Shown here: in pieces, positions 22,985-33,531 of the stretch | How the letters are laid out: each line of letters starts with the position of its first letter | How positions within the stretch are numbered: position 1 is the stretch's first letter | Source: Polyodon spathula | Lineage: Eukaryota > Chordata > Actinopteri > Acipenseriformes > Polyodontidae | Assembly (NCBI RefSeq): GCF_017654505.1 | Contig: NC_054559.1 | Location: 2,575,146-2,639,145 of the forward strand | Direction of reading: 5' to 3' | Length of the DNA: 64,000 nucleotides | Translations under genes and position numbers: made by a program | The notes under the pieces: generated by a model | What the model was told of the DNA's origin: nothing | Database searches by the model: none | The model's input: only the letters and a program-made list of their open reading frames with translations

Positions 22985-24541
22985 GACAGAGCTGTGTTCC
23001 TCTCCAGAAATATTAGTGTGAGCTATATTCCTCTCTCCATTTAATATTAACCTGTGAGCTGTGTTCCTCTCCATTAATATTAATCTGTGAGCGGTGATTC
23101 TCTCCAGAAATATTAGTATGAGCTATATTCCTCTCTCCTTTTAATATTAATCTATGAGCTGAGTTCCTCTCTCCAGTAATATTAATCTGGGACCTGTATT
23201 CTTCTCTCCAGAAATATTACTCTGCGAGCTGTGTTCCTCTCTCCAGTAATATTAATCTATGAGCTGTTTCCTCTCCTGTAATACTACTGTGAATGGTGTT
23301 CCTCTCATATCTCCAGTAATATTAATCTCTCAGCTGTGTTCCTCTCCAGAAATGTTAGTGTGAGCGATATTCCTCTCCATTAATATTAATCTGTGAACTG
23401 TGTTCCTCTCTCCAGTAATATTAACATGCGACCTGTGTTACTGTCTCCAGTAATATTAATCTGTGAACTGTGTTCCTCTCTCCAGTAATATTACTCTGAG
23501 CTGTGTTCCTTTCTCCAGTAATATTAATCTGCGAGTTTTGTTCCTCGTATCTCCAGAACTATTCATGTGAGCCGTGTTCCTCTTTCCAGTAATATTAATC
23601 TGTGAGCTGTGTTCCTCTCTCCAGTAATATTAATCTGTGAGCTGTGTTCCTCTCTCCAGTAATGTTAATCTGTGAGCTGTGTTCCTCTTTCCAGTAATAT
23701 TAATCTGTGATCTTTTTTGCTGTCGTATCACCAGTAATATTAATCTGTGAGCTGTGTTCCTCTCTCCAGTAATATTAATCTGTGAGCTGTGTTCCCCTTT
23801 CCAGTAGTATTAATCTGTGATCTTTTTTGCTCTCGTATCGCCAGTAATAATTAATCTATGAGCTGTGTTCCTCTCTCCAGTAATATTAATCTGTGAGCTG
23901 TGTTCCTCTCTCCAGTAATATTAATCTGTGAGCTGTGTTCCTCTCTCCAGTAATATTAATCTGTGAGCTGTGTTCCTTTCTCCAGTAATATTAATCTGCG
24001 AGTTTTGTTCCTCTCATATCTCCAGAACTATTCATGTGAGCTGTGTTCCTCTCTCCAGAAATATTAATCTATGAGTGGTGTTCATCTCGTATCTCCAATA
24101 ATATTAATCTGTGAGCTATTTTCTTCTCCAGTAATATTAATCTTGAGCTGTGTTCCTCTCTCCAGTAATAAATCTGTGAGCTGTGTTCCTCTCTCCAATA
24201 ATATTAATCTATGATCTGTATTCATCTCTCCAGTAATATTAATCTGTGAGCTGTATTCCTCTCTCCAGTAATATTAATCTGTGAGCTATTTTGCTCTCGT
24301 ATGTCCAGTAATATTAATCTGGAGCTGTGTTTCTGTCTCCAATAGTATTACTCTGTGAGCTGTTTTCCTCGCTCCAGTAATATTAATCTGTGAACTATGT
24401 TCCTCTCATATCTCCAGTAATATTAATCTGTGAGCTGTGTTCCTCTTGTTTCCCCAGTAATATTAATTTGTGAGCTGTTTTCCTCGCTTCAGTAATATTA
24501 ATCTGTGAGCTGTGTTCCTCTCGTATCTCCAGTAATATTAA
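22985..24541. repeat. 35-bp minisatellite, left block
   Basis: Roughly forty imperfect head-to-tail units. The common unit reads CTGTGAGCTGTGTTCCTCTC then TCCAGTAATATTAAT. Many units vary in length (deletion of a TC pair, insertion of GTAT before CTCC). The last bases before the CACTA-like element are AATATTAA, in the middle of a unit. Confidence 0.97.
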
Positions 24542-24683
24542 CACTATGTAACACAATTTTTGTTCCTGGGTAGTAAGTGTTATTTCCTAATTGCTTATGC
24601 CTCAGAAGTATAGAAAATGGCTATTATTCCCCACAAACTTTGCTTTTGTGACCAGGACAGTGATATTTTGAAATTTACCTATT
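24542..24683 (+). repeat. Left terminal inverted repeat of the CACTA-like element
   Basis: Matches 26783-26930 reversed over its whole length with few differences, apart from a longer T-run near the tip of the right arm. Confidence 0.9.
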
Positions 24684-24804
24684 TCCAATGAGAAAACGGG
24701 TGAGTGTGTGTCTTTTCGTTCACATAAAGTCAGCAAAAAACAACATATGAATCCAAATTAACATGTATTTATACTAAAGTAATACAAAAATGACTACAAA
24801 AGAT

Positions 24805-26620
24805 TTAGAAGTGAGTAGTTTTTCGAGATGTATGATTATACTGTAAATCACTTTCACGAATCAGCCCCCAAATGTAGTCTCCCATCATGTTCTCGTTATA
24901 GTGTCCTTGGTAGCGGCGTTCAAAGTCCAGTATATCCTGGTGGAAGCACTCGCCTTTCTCCTCCAAGTACGCTCCCATGTTCTCCTTGAATTTATCAAAA
25001 GGAGCGTCAAGGATATGGACTTTGAGGGACATCCTACAGCCCATTATGCCGTAGTTCTTCACCAGAGTCTCAACCAGCTCCACATAGTTTTGGGCCTTGT
25101 GATTGCCCAGGAAGCCGCTTTCTCCTTACTAGTGAGCTTCTTGGGGAATTCATTGCACTCCAGGATCTTCTTTATCTGTGGTCCGACGAAGACACCGGCT
25201 TTGACCTTTGCCTCAGACAGCTTAGGTAAGAAGTCTTGACGGTACTTGAAGGCTGCCGACTCCTTATCTAGAGCTCTGACAAATTGTTTCATAAGGCCCA
25301 ATTTGATGTGCAGTGGTGGCATCAGCACCTTCCGGGGGTCCACCAGTGGCTCCCACTTGACGTTGTTCCTCCCCACAGAGAACTCGGTCCGCTGTGGCCA
25401 GTCCCGCCTGTGGTAGTGCGCCTTGGTGTCCCTGCTGTCCCAAAGGCAAAGATAGCAGGGAAACTTAATAAAACCGCCTTGGAGACCCATCAGGAATGCC
25501 ACCATTTTGAAGTCTCCTATGACCTCCCAGCCGTACTCATCATACTTCAAGGCGTCCAGCAAGGTCTTGATGCTGTTATAATCCTCTTTGAGGTGCACCG
25601 AGTGAGCCAGGGGAAGAGATGGGTACTTGTTACCATTGTGGAGCAGCGCGGCTTTGAGGCGCCTGGATGAGCTGTCAGTGAAGAGGTGCCACTCATTCTG
25701 GTTACAGGCGATTCCGATTGCCTCGAACAGACTGGTCACATGGTGGCAGAAGCAGAGCCCATCTTGACGGCTGAAGAAGCCGGAAAAAGGTTGGTGACGC
25801 TTCCTCTGATCTGCTACCTGCACACTTTCATCCAACAAGTTCCACTGCTTGAGCCTAGACGTCAAAAGCTCAGCATTGGACTTGGTGAGACCAAGATCTC
25901 TAATCAAGTCGTTGAGGTCTTTTTGGTTGGGATAGTATGGGTTTCTTTCCTCAGCTCCACCTCTGCAATTGTCATCTGGATCTACAACGTCTTCCTCGCT
26001 CTCTGACTTGCTGCTCTCTCCCCGGAGGAGTGGGTACGGGGAGCTCATGGCAGTGTGGCACCGGGGCGATAGATGAAGGAAGGTCCGGATACGTGATAGC
26101 AGGTGCATTCTTGCCAGTCCGACGTTTGGAAGGGTCCACCATGCAGAAGTAGCAGTTGCTTGAGTGGTCAGTGGGTTCCCGCCAAATTCTTTGGAAAGCG
26201 AACTTTATGGCTCTCTTTTCCCCTCTGTACCATCCTACAAAAATACATTTATTTCACCCATGACTAATGTGTAAGAGATTTTTCATATATGATATATTTT
26301 TTCAATAACATTGAAAATTGTAAAACATTATAAAATTAAAAACTTTTACAATTTTAAAAATTCTAACAAATTTTATAACATAAAATTCCGAGCAACAAAT
26401 GTCCATCTTACCTTCCAGAGTTTTTTTGCAGTGCTCGCAGGTGAAATGAGGTGCCCAGGGTTTGTCTTGATCCCCAACATGCATGCCGAAATATGCCTTG
26501 GAGGCCTCACACATCTTAGCAGATGCTTCCACGGAGTACTTTTTCTGCTGTTGTCTTGATAAATTGGCCGCAGACATAGCAAAATGCATCTGCCGGATTC
26601 TTGCAGCCTCTTGATGCCAT
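24805..26620 (-). pseudogene. Cysteine-rich transposase of the CACTA-like element, spliced, frameshifted
   Basis: The gene starts at ATG 26620-26618 (MASRGCKNPADAFCYVCG). Exon 1 ends at 26412 with GAAG|GTAAGA and exon 2 begins at 26235 after TTTTGTAG; splicing gives KKTLEGWYRGEKRA in frame across a 176-bp intron. Cysteine pairs CYVC, CEHC, CYFC and CYLC suggest zinc binding. Candidate acidic catalytic positions are in FTDSSSRRLKA and VIGDFKMV, followed by CYLCLWDSRD and HIKLGLMKQF, a layout seen in eukaryotic cut-and-paste transposases. The protein ends SRKTTHF at 24805. Frame breaks lie near 26560, 26030 and 25115. I know related unannotated fish proteins but no named family. Confidence 0.7.
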
Positions 26621-26782
26621 CTCAGAAAAATGCAGATATGTATCCACTTAGGCAGCTGGAACTAAACTGAACTGGTGGGCTTAAGGCCCCTGTATTTATA
26701 CTACTATTTATATTACTGGAAAGTTCTAGAAGTTACTCCAAGTTTACTCAGCACTGAATCTATCTGGAATGTTCTAGAAAAC

Positions 26783-26930
26783 AGGTAAATTTCAAAATAT
26801 CACTGTCCTGGTCACAAAAGCAAAGTTTGTGGGGAATAATAGCCATTTTCTATACTTTTGAGGCATAAGCAATTAGGAAATAACACTTACTATCCAGGAA
26901 CCAAAAAAAAAAAAAAATTGTTACACAGTG
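26783..26930 (-). repeat. Right terminal inverted repeat of the CACTA-like element
   Basis: Reversed copy of the left end, with an A-run of 15 bases at 26903-26917 that is short in the left arm. Confidence 0.9.
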
Positions 26931-27682
26931 TAATCTGTGAGCTGTGTTCTTCTCCAGAAATATTAGTGTGAGCTATGATCCTCTCTTCATTAATATTAAT
27001 CTGTGAGCTGTGTTCCTCGCTCCAGTAATATTAATCTTTGAGCTGTGTTCCTCTCGTATCTCCAGTAATATTAATCTGTGAGCCGTGTTCCTCTCGTATC
27101 TCCAGTAATATTAATCTGTGAGCTGTGTTCCTCGCTCCAGTAATATTAATGTGTAAACTGTGTTCCTCTCGTATCTCCAGTAATATTAATCTGTGAGCTG
27201 TGTTCCTCTCCAAAAGTATTAGTGTGAGCTATGTTCTTCTGTCAATTAATAAGCTGTGAGCTCTGTTCGTCAGGTATCTCCTTTAACATTAATCTGTGAG
27301 CTGTGTTCCTCTCTCCGGTAATATTAATCTATGAGCTGTATTCCTCTCCAGTAATATTAATCTGTGAGATGTGTTCCTCTCTCCAGTAATATTAATCTGT
27401 GAGCTATGCTCCTCTCATATCTCCAGTAATATTAATCTGTGAGCTGTGTTCCTCTCTCCAGTAATATTAATCTGTGAGCTGTGTTCCTCTCTCCAGTAAT
27501 ATTAATCTGTGAGCTGTGTTCCTCTCTCCAGTAATATTAATCTGTGAGCTGTGTTCCTCTCTCCAGTAGTATTACTCTATGAGCTGTGTTCCTCTCTCCA
27601 GTAATATTAATCTGTGAGCTGTTTTCCTCTCTCCAGTAATATTAATCTGTGAGCTGTGTTTCTCTCCAGTAATATTAATCTA
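26931..27682. repeat. 35-bp minisatellite, right block
   Basis: About twenty further units of the same minisatellite continue on the right of the transposon, ending at about 27680 with AATATTAATCTATAAC. Unit phase matches the left block. Confidence 0.97.
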
Positions 27683-28277
27683 TAACAAAACAAAAAAAAA
27701 CAAGTTAGAAAAATGCTTTTTAAAGTGGCGATACCAAACACAAAAGCTCAAGGTAGGAGATGCAATTGGTGCAAACTTGTCAAGTATCAAGCAAATAAGC
27801 ACAATTGGAAAGGTGCTGGGGCCCCACATTCACACTTTTTTTACATTGACATAAATTTTTTGTTATAGATATCAGTTCTTCTTTTACTTAAATCAAATAA
27901 TGAATAAAGCGAAGGAAAGATATTTGAGAATGTGCATGGTAAATAAACAGACAGACAAGACAAAAAAGTAATATAAGTAATAAAAGAATTGAGAAGATTT
28001 TAAAGTAAAATAATAGTAGAAGGGACTTTTGGACCATATTGAAAGTGTAAACATTGTATTTTAGTTGCAAATATACACCCATGAGTGGTGAAACTGTATG
28101 TCTATTTTGGTAGGTATTGATATTTACGTAGGTACAAATGTTATGAATGGTTAAAAAGGTACATATGCACGTCAGTGCTAAAGGGTAGCATACTAACACA
28201 TTTTAATGCTGAAAAAAACATTGTCCTTGTTACAGAGGTTTTATGAACTTAGGTCAACGTAAGGCATTTGTAAAGCA
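27683..28277 (-). other. AT-rich sequence, possible 3' UTR of the USP-like gene
   Basis: It lies directly downstream of the USP-like stop codon on the minus strand. No coding or repeat signal was seen; AT-rich composition is compatible with a 3' UTR or spacer. Confidence 0.3.
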
Positions 28278-29548
28278 TTAGATCTCTTCATAAAAGGCTA
28301 TATCCATGTCCTTTGCATTTGTTGGCCATGGTTTGACTTCAATGAGTGCATCATTTGCATGCACCCATTTTCCAGTAGCACCCACAGCAAGAAGAGACAC
28401 ATAGTGTCCTGAAGTAAATCCCTGTCCTTGGTGTATGATAATGGAAGCTAATTGGTCATTAAGACCATAAGAAAGTTTACAAAAGAGAGGAGCCCATCTT
28501 GCTCGTTTGGTTGTTAGTAGCTTATTGATCCCAGAATCTCATCAAACAGCTTCTGAAGGATCCCAGGGTACAGCTTCAACAACATTACTAGGGAGTTGAT
28601 TCCAGACCCTCAAAATTCTTCATGTTAAACAGTGCCTTCTATTTTCTGTTCTGAATACCCCTTTGTCTAATCTCCATTTGTGACCCCTGGTCCTTGTTTG
28701 TTTTTTCAGGTTGAAAAAGTCCCTTGGGTCGACATTGTCAATACCTTTTAGGATTTTGAATGCTTGAATCAGGTTGTCACATAGTCTTCTTTGTTCAAGA
28801 CTGAACAGATTCAGTTCTTTTAGCCTGTCTGCATATGGCATGCCTTTTCAACCCTGAATAAATCTGGTCACTCTTCTTTGCAGTCTTTCAGAGCAGCAAT
28901 ATCCTTTTTGTAGCGAGGTGACCAGAAATTAACACAATATTCTAGATGAGGTCTTGCTAATGCATTGTACAGTTTTAACATTACTTCCCTTGATTTAAAT
29001 TCAACACTTTTCACAATCTATCCAAGCATCTTGTTGGCCTTTTTTATAGCTTCCCCACATTGTCTAGATGAAGACATTTCTGAGTCAACAAAAACTCCTA
29101 GGTCTTTTTCATAGATTCCTTCTCAATTTCAGTATCTCCCATATGATATTTATAATGCACATTTTTTTATTGCCTGCGTCCAGTACCTTACACTTTTCTC
29201 TATTAAATGTAATTTGCCATGTGTCTGTCCAGTTCTGAATCTTGTCTAGATCATTAGACAAAGGGGCATTCAGAACAGAAAATAGGAGGCACTTTTTTAC
29301 ACAGAGAATTGTGAGGGTCTGGAATCAACTCCCCAGTAATGTTGTTGAAGCTGACACCCTGGGATCCTTCAAGAAGCTGCTTGATGAGATTCTGGGATCA
29401 ATAAGCTACTAACAACCAAACGACCAAGATGGGCCGAATGGCCTCCTCTCGTTTGTAAACTTTCTTATGTTCTTATGTTCTTATTTTGTAACAATCTCAA
29501 CTCTGGCGGCAAATCAGTTATTTCAACTAATTGATAGAAATTGTATTC
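28278..29548 (-). pseudogene. Last exon of a ubiquitin-specific protease-like gene, split by LINE E
   Basis: USPs cleave ubiquitin from proteins. The minus strand has an acceptor at 29549-29550 followed by EYNFYQLVEITDLPPELRLL. The reading stops at LINE E. On the other side, from 28460, it continues in frame with NDQLASIIIHQGQGFTSGHY, then VSLLAVGATGKWVHANDALI and a stop at 28278. SGHYVSL holds the catalytic histidine of USPs, and W-x-H-x-N-D fits the later Asn/Asp block. Upstream exons with the Cys box were not found. It may be a host gene or a gene carried by a mobile element. Confidence 0.6.
28461..29482. mobile_element. CR1-like LINE, copy E: two 3' ends head to head
   Basis: From 28461 to 29254 the minus strand carries the family 3' end through part of the RT C-terminus. 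At 29254 the orientation flips, and 29255-29482 is a plus-strand copy of the last 230 bases with the tail TTCTTATGTTCTTA. Both outer edges are therefore family 3' ends. The block interrupts the USP-like exon at one site, with a possible 3-bp ATT duplication. Confidence 0.85.
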
Positions 29549-29552
29549 CTAC

Positions 29553-30522
29553 CTATAATTACAAAAAATTAAAAGGTAGGTGAGCTGAGTGCCAGAAACC
29601 AAGAATAAAAATGCTGGGTAAGACAGTAATCCCTATAATAAATATGTATTGAGGTGTGGAGAACAACAAAATAGAAATACTGGTTGTGAGTCTGCCAAAG
29701 AAAACAAATAAAGAAAAATACATCCACAATTAGAACAAAAAACAGAATTTTCCCGCAGAATTGGGCTACTTCAAAAACACAGTCCTGGGAAATATTAAGG
29801 AGTCACTGGTTGATAATGTAATTAGATTGCTGGTGTAACTTTAAAAGATTGAACTGGTTTTCATGTTTGCAGTATTGTTTCGGATACAGTACCAGCATTA
29901 GTATTTCAATAAAGGGATTACGCTGTAATTCTGTTGCTGGCCTGGTACGAATGCTGATTTGTCCTTTCAGAACTTCTGTACGAATTTGTTGATAGTGACG
30001 TGTGGATGAGCTGTACTGGGGCTTGTAGTTATCAAATTTATACTAGGTGTCTTTTCTTCCGAAAGCTTTGAATTTTTCTTTTTTTTATGCATAGGCGTAC
30101 GTGTTAATAACGTGCTTGCTTTCAGGTAAAACAAATAATTGTGCTCTTTTAAAGTGACTTTGGGCTATAAACCCAGCAGAAATCTGGCAACCCTGCTGTG
30201 GGTGAGTGAATGGAGGAGAGTAAGAGCGTGAGAGAGACGCAGAGAGAGAGAGAGAGAAAAATTAAAAACAAAACATATAGGTTCAGTGAAGGCGATTGCC
30301 CAGCCTGACCTGAGTTTTGTTATTTTTATTGTCTTCATGATTTGTTTTATTTAGAAACTTTATTTTACAGAAAGCTCTGTGACCAGTGTTTTCTGTTTGT
30401 TTAAATAGTTACTTTTATTTTTGTTATTTATTTAAATAAACAGCACACCGTGCGTCTTTTGGACTGCAGTACCTGGGTGTGTTTTGCTTCCTCATTCTGG
30501 CCTGACGTCACCACTCAGTCAT
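29553..30522. other. No gene seen; possible LTR-like sequence at the right
   Basis: Mostly featureless. An (AG)n tract lies at 30238-30257. At 30360-30520 an AT-rich stretch with AATAAACAGCAC is followed by a GC-richer end with TGACGTCACC, which could be the tail of an LTR or another repeat. I cannot confirm it without a second copy. Confidence 0.3.
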
Positions 30523-31443
30523 AAGAACATAAGAACATAAGAAAGTTTACAAACGAGAGGAGGCCATTCGGCCCATCTTGCTCGTTGGTTGTTAGTAGCT
30601 TATTGATCCCAAAATCTCATCAAGCAGCTTCTTGAAGGATCCCAGGGTGTCAGCTTCAACAACATTACTGGGGAGTTGATTCCAGACCCTCACAATTCTG
30701 TGTGTAAAAAAGTGCCTCCTATTTTCTGTTCTGAATGCCCCTTTTTCTAAACTCCATTTGTGACCCCTGGTCCTTGTTTCTTTTTTCAGGCTGAAAAAGT
30801 CCCTTGGGTCGACACTGTCAATACCTTTTAGAATTTTGAATGCTTGAATTAGGTCGCCACGTAGTCTTCTTTGTTCAAGACTGAACAAATTCAATTCTTT
30901 TAGCCTGTCTGCATATGACATGCCTTTTAAGCCCGGAATAATTCTGGTCGCTCTTCTTTGCACTCTTTCTAGAGCAGCAATATCTTTTTTATAGTGAGGT
31001 GACCAGAACTGAACACAATATTCAAGATGAGGTCTTACTAGTGCATTGTACAGTTTTAACATTACTTCCCTTGATTTAAATTCAACACTTTTCACAATGT
31101 ATCCGAGCATCTTGTTAGCCTTTTTTATAGCTTCCCCACATTGTCTAGATGAAGACATTTCTGAGTCAACAAAAACTCTTAGGTCTTTTTCATAGATTCC
31201 TTCTCCAATTTCAATATCTCCCATATGATATTTATAATGTACATTTTTATTTCCTGCGTGCAGTACCTTACACTTTTCTCTATTAAATGTCATTTGCCAT
31301 GTGTCTGCCCAGTTCTGAATCTTGTCTAGATCATTTTGAATGACCTTTGCTGCTGCAACAGTGTTTGCCACTCCTCCTACTTTTGTGTCGTCTGCAAATT
31401 TAACAAGTTTGCTTACTCTACCAGAATCTAAATCATTAATGTC
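30523..31443 (-). mobile_element. CR1-like LINE, copy G1 (3' end)
   Basis: The minus strand carries the family tail and the RT C-terminal region, open from 31443 to 30592 (FADDTKVGG, RPHLEYCVQFWSP, VWNQLPSNVVEADTLGSFKK, ending LDEILGSISY). The 5' end is cut at the codons for the last residues before NDLDSG. The RT active-site aspartates FADD are present but the upstream RT motifs are absent. Confidence 0.93.
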
Positions 31444-31871
31444 ATATCCTGTCACAGTTTCTAACTAACAAACAAACTGACTAACAAATGCCACACCCTT
31501 CTCTCTCCACCAAAAACTACCTCCGTAAACCAGTCAGTTGCCTGTTATAAAGAAATGGCTTAATGAGAACAAAGATAATTTAATTAAATGAGAACCAGGG
31601 CATTACAATAAAAGCACTTAATTAACCAGGTAACTAAGATCTACTGCAAAAAAATAGCTAAGTAGTGTGGAGTAGAAAACATTAGATTGAATAAATTTAT
31701 TTTCAGCATTTACCACAAAACTCTTGAAAACATTACATTTGATTCCTTTATATTTAATGGCTTACGAATTTTTATTAGACATGATAATAACCTGGCCAGG
31801 TTTTCTGCCAGACAAGGAGCTTGCTGACTGCTGCACTTAATTATGCTGCACAGATGTAGTTGATGCTAAAC
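31444..31871. other. Spacer between LINE copies G1 and G2
   Basis: 428 bases not matching the LINE. No feature recognised. The LINE segments on either side overlap by about 90 bases of element sequence, so they are separate insertions rather than one copy with an insert. Confidence 0.5.
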
Positions 31872-33531
31872 TGCAACAGTGTTTGCCCTTCCTCCTATTT
31901 TTTTTTGTCATCTGCAAATTTAACAAGTTTGCTTACTATACCAGAATCTAAGACATTAATGTAGATTAGGAATATACAGAGGACCTCATACTGCTCCTTG
32001 TGGTACACCACCTCACTCCATTTTGAGGTTTCTCCTCTAACCAGTACTTTCTGTTTTCTACATGTTAACCACTCCCTAATCCATGTACATGCATTTCCTT
32101 GAACCCCTTGCTTCGTTCAGTTTGAAAATTAATCTTATGCGAGACTTTGTCAGAAGCTTTCTGGAAATCTAAATAAATCATGTCATATGCTTTGCAATTA
32201 TCCTTTATCGATGTTGCATCCTCAGAAAAATCAAGCAGGTTAGTTAGACACAATCTCCCTTTCCTAAAACCGTGCTGACTGTCTCCCAGGATACTTTTAC
32301 TATATATGTAATTTCCCATTTTGGATCTTCTTATAGCTTCCATAAGTTTGCATATAACAGAAGTCGGGCTTACTGGTGTGTAGTTACCTGGTTCAGTTTG
32401 GTTTCCCTTTTTGTGGATCGGTATTACGTTTGCAATTTTCCAGTCTGTCGGTACAACCCCTGTGTCAAAGAGTACTATTGGGAGGATCTCATCCAGCCCA
32501 GGGGATTTGTTTATTTTAAGAGCTCCTAGTCCTTTTAACACTTCTGCCTCGGTTATGCTAAAGTTATTTAAAACTGGATAGGAATAAGTTGACATGTGGG
32601 GCATGTTATTCATATCCTCCTTTGTAAAAAAATTGTGAAAAGTAGTCATTTAATATATTTGCTATTTTTTTTTCTTTTGGCTATGATTTTGCCATTTTGT
32701 ATCTCTGACATTTAATCTCCTCTCTTGTTCTTTGCTGTTATAATATTGGAAAAACATTTTGGAATTGGTTTTAGCCCCTTTAGCAATGTTCATTTCTATC
32801 TCTCTCTCTTGGCCTTTCTAACTTCCTTTTTTGACTTTGTTTGCAGTTCCAAGTACTCTTTCTGTGTACTTTGTTTTTGGTCCTTTTTAAACTCTCTGTA
32901 AAGTGCCTTTTTTGTTGAATTTTTTATTTCTATTAAACCATTTTGGCAATTTTGTTTTAAATTTAGGATTTGTCTACTTTTGGGATGTAATTGTTTTGCG
33001 CCTGTGGTACTACATTTTTAAAAAACAGCCATCTTTATTCTATGGATGTTTTCTTTATTTTACTCCAATCTACTTCTGTTAGTCTCTGTTTCATACCTTC
33101 ATAGTTTGCCTTTCTAAAATTGTAAACCTTAGCTTTAGTCATTACTTTTGGGGTTTTAAAAATCACTTCAAATGAGACCATGTTGTTGTCTGAGTTTGCC
33201 AGTGGTTCTTTGACCTCTGTTTTGGTTAAGGTATTGACAGTGTCGACCCAAGGGACTTTTTCAGCCTGAAAAAAGAAACAAGGACCAGGGGTCACAAATG
33301 GAGTTTAGAAAAAGGGGCATTCAGAACAGAAAATAGGAGACACTTTTTTACACAGAGAATTGTGAGGGTCTGGAATCAACTCCCCAGTAATGTTGTTGAA
33401 GCTGACACCCTGGGATCCTTCAAGAAGCTGCTTGATGAGATTTTGGGATCAATAAGCTACTAACAACCAAACGAGCAAGATGGGCCGAATGGCCTCCTCT
33501 CGTTTGTAAACTTTCTTATGTTCTTATGTAC
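31872..33531 (+). mobile_element. CR1-like LINE, copy G2 with 5' inversion
   Basis: 31872-33225 is LINE sequence in minus orientation covering RT back to the end of the endonuclease (NFSITEAEVLKGLGALKI, SDNNMVSFE). 33226-33531 is the plus-strand 3' end (from GIDSVDP to the tail). An inverted 5' part joined to a normal 3' part is what twin priming produces in L1 and other LINEs. The inverted part has many small indels and stops, so it is older than copies A-C. Confidence 0.8.

Larger units (their letters stand above)
24542..26930 (-). mobile_element. CACTA-like DNA transposon with both ends and 3-bp target duplication
   Basis: Inverted ends of about 140 bases start CACTATGTAACA on the left and CACTGTGTAACA on the reversed right end. 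Both continue with GGTAGTAAGTGTTATTTCCT-like sequence and run to about 24683 and 26783. TAA flanks both sides (24539-24541, 26931-26933). Removing the element and one TAA restores a normal minisatellite unit, so the borders are certain. CACTR tips and a 3-bp duplication fit the CACTA/EnSpm group; Transib also begins CACWATG but makes 5-bp duplications. Confidence 0.85.

Noticed and set aside
25284..26006. Plus-strand open frames over the CACTA-like gene
   Set aside because: They are antisense to the transposase, whose motifs, splice sites and codon pattern are on the minus strand.
24542..26930. Transib/RAG-like reading of the CACTATG and CACAGTG tips
   Set aside because: Tips match the heptamer pattern, but the duplication is 3 bp rather than 5, and the protein lacks motifs I would expect of Transib.
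22985..27682. Array of short repeats resembling a CRISPR locus
   Set aside because: Units are head to tail without unique spacers, lengths vary, and the context is vertebrate; it is a minisatellite.
30360..30522. Solo LTR
   Set aside because: The composition and AATAAA fit, but no TG...CA borders or target duplication could be found.
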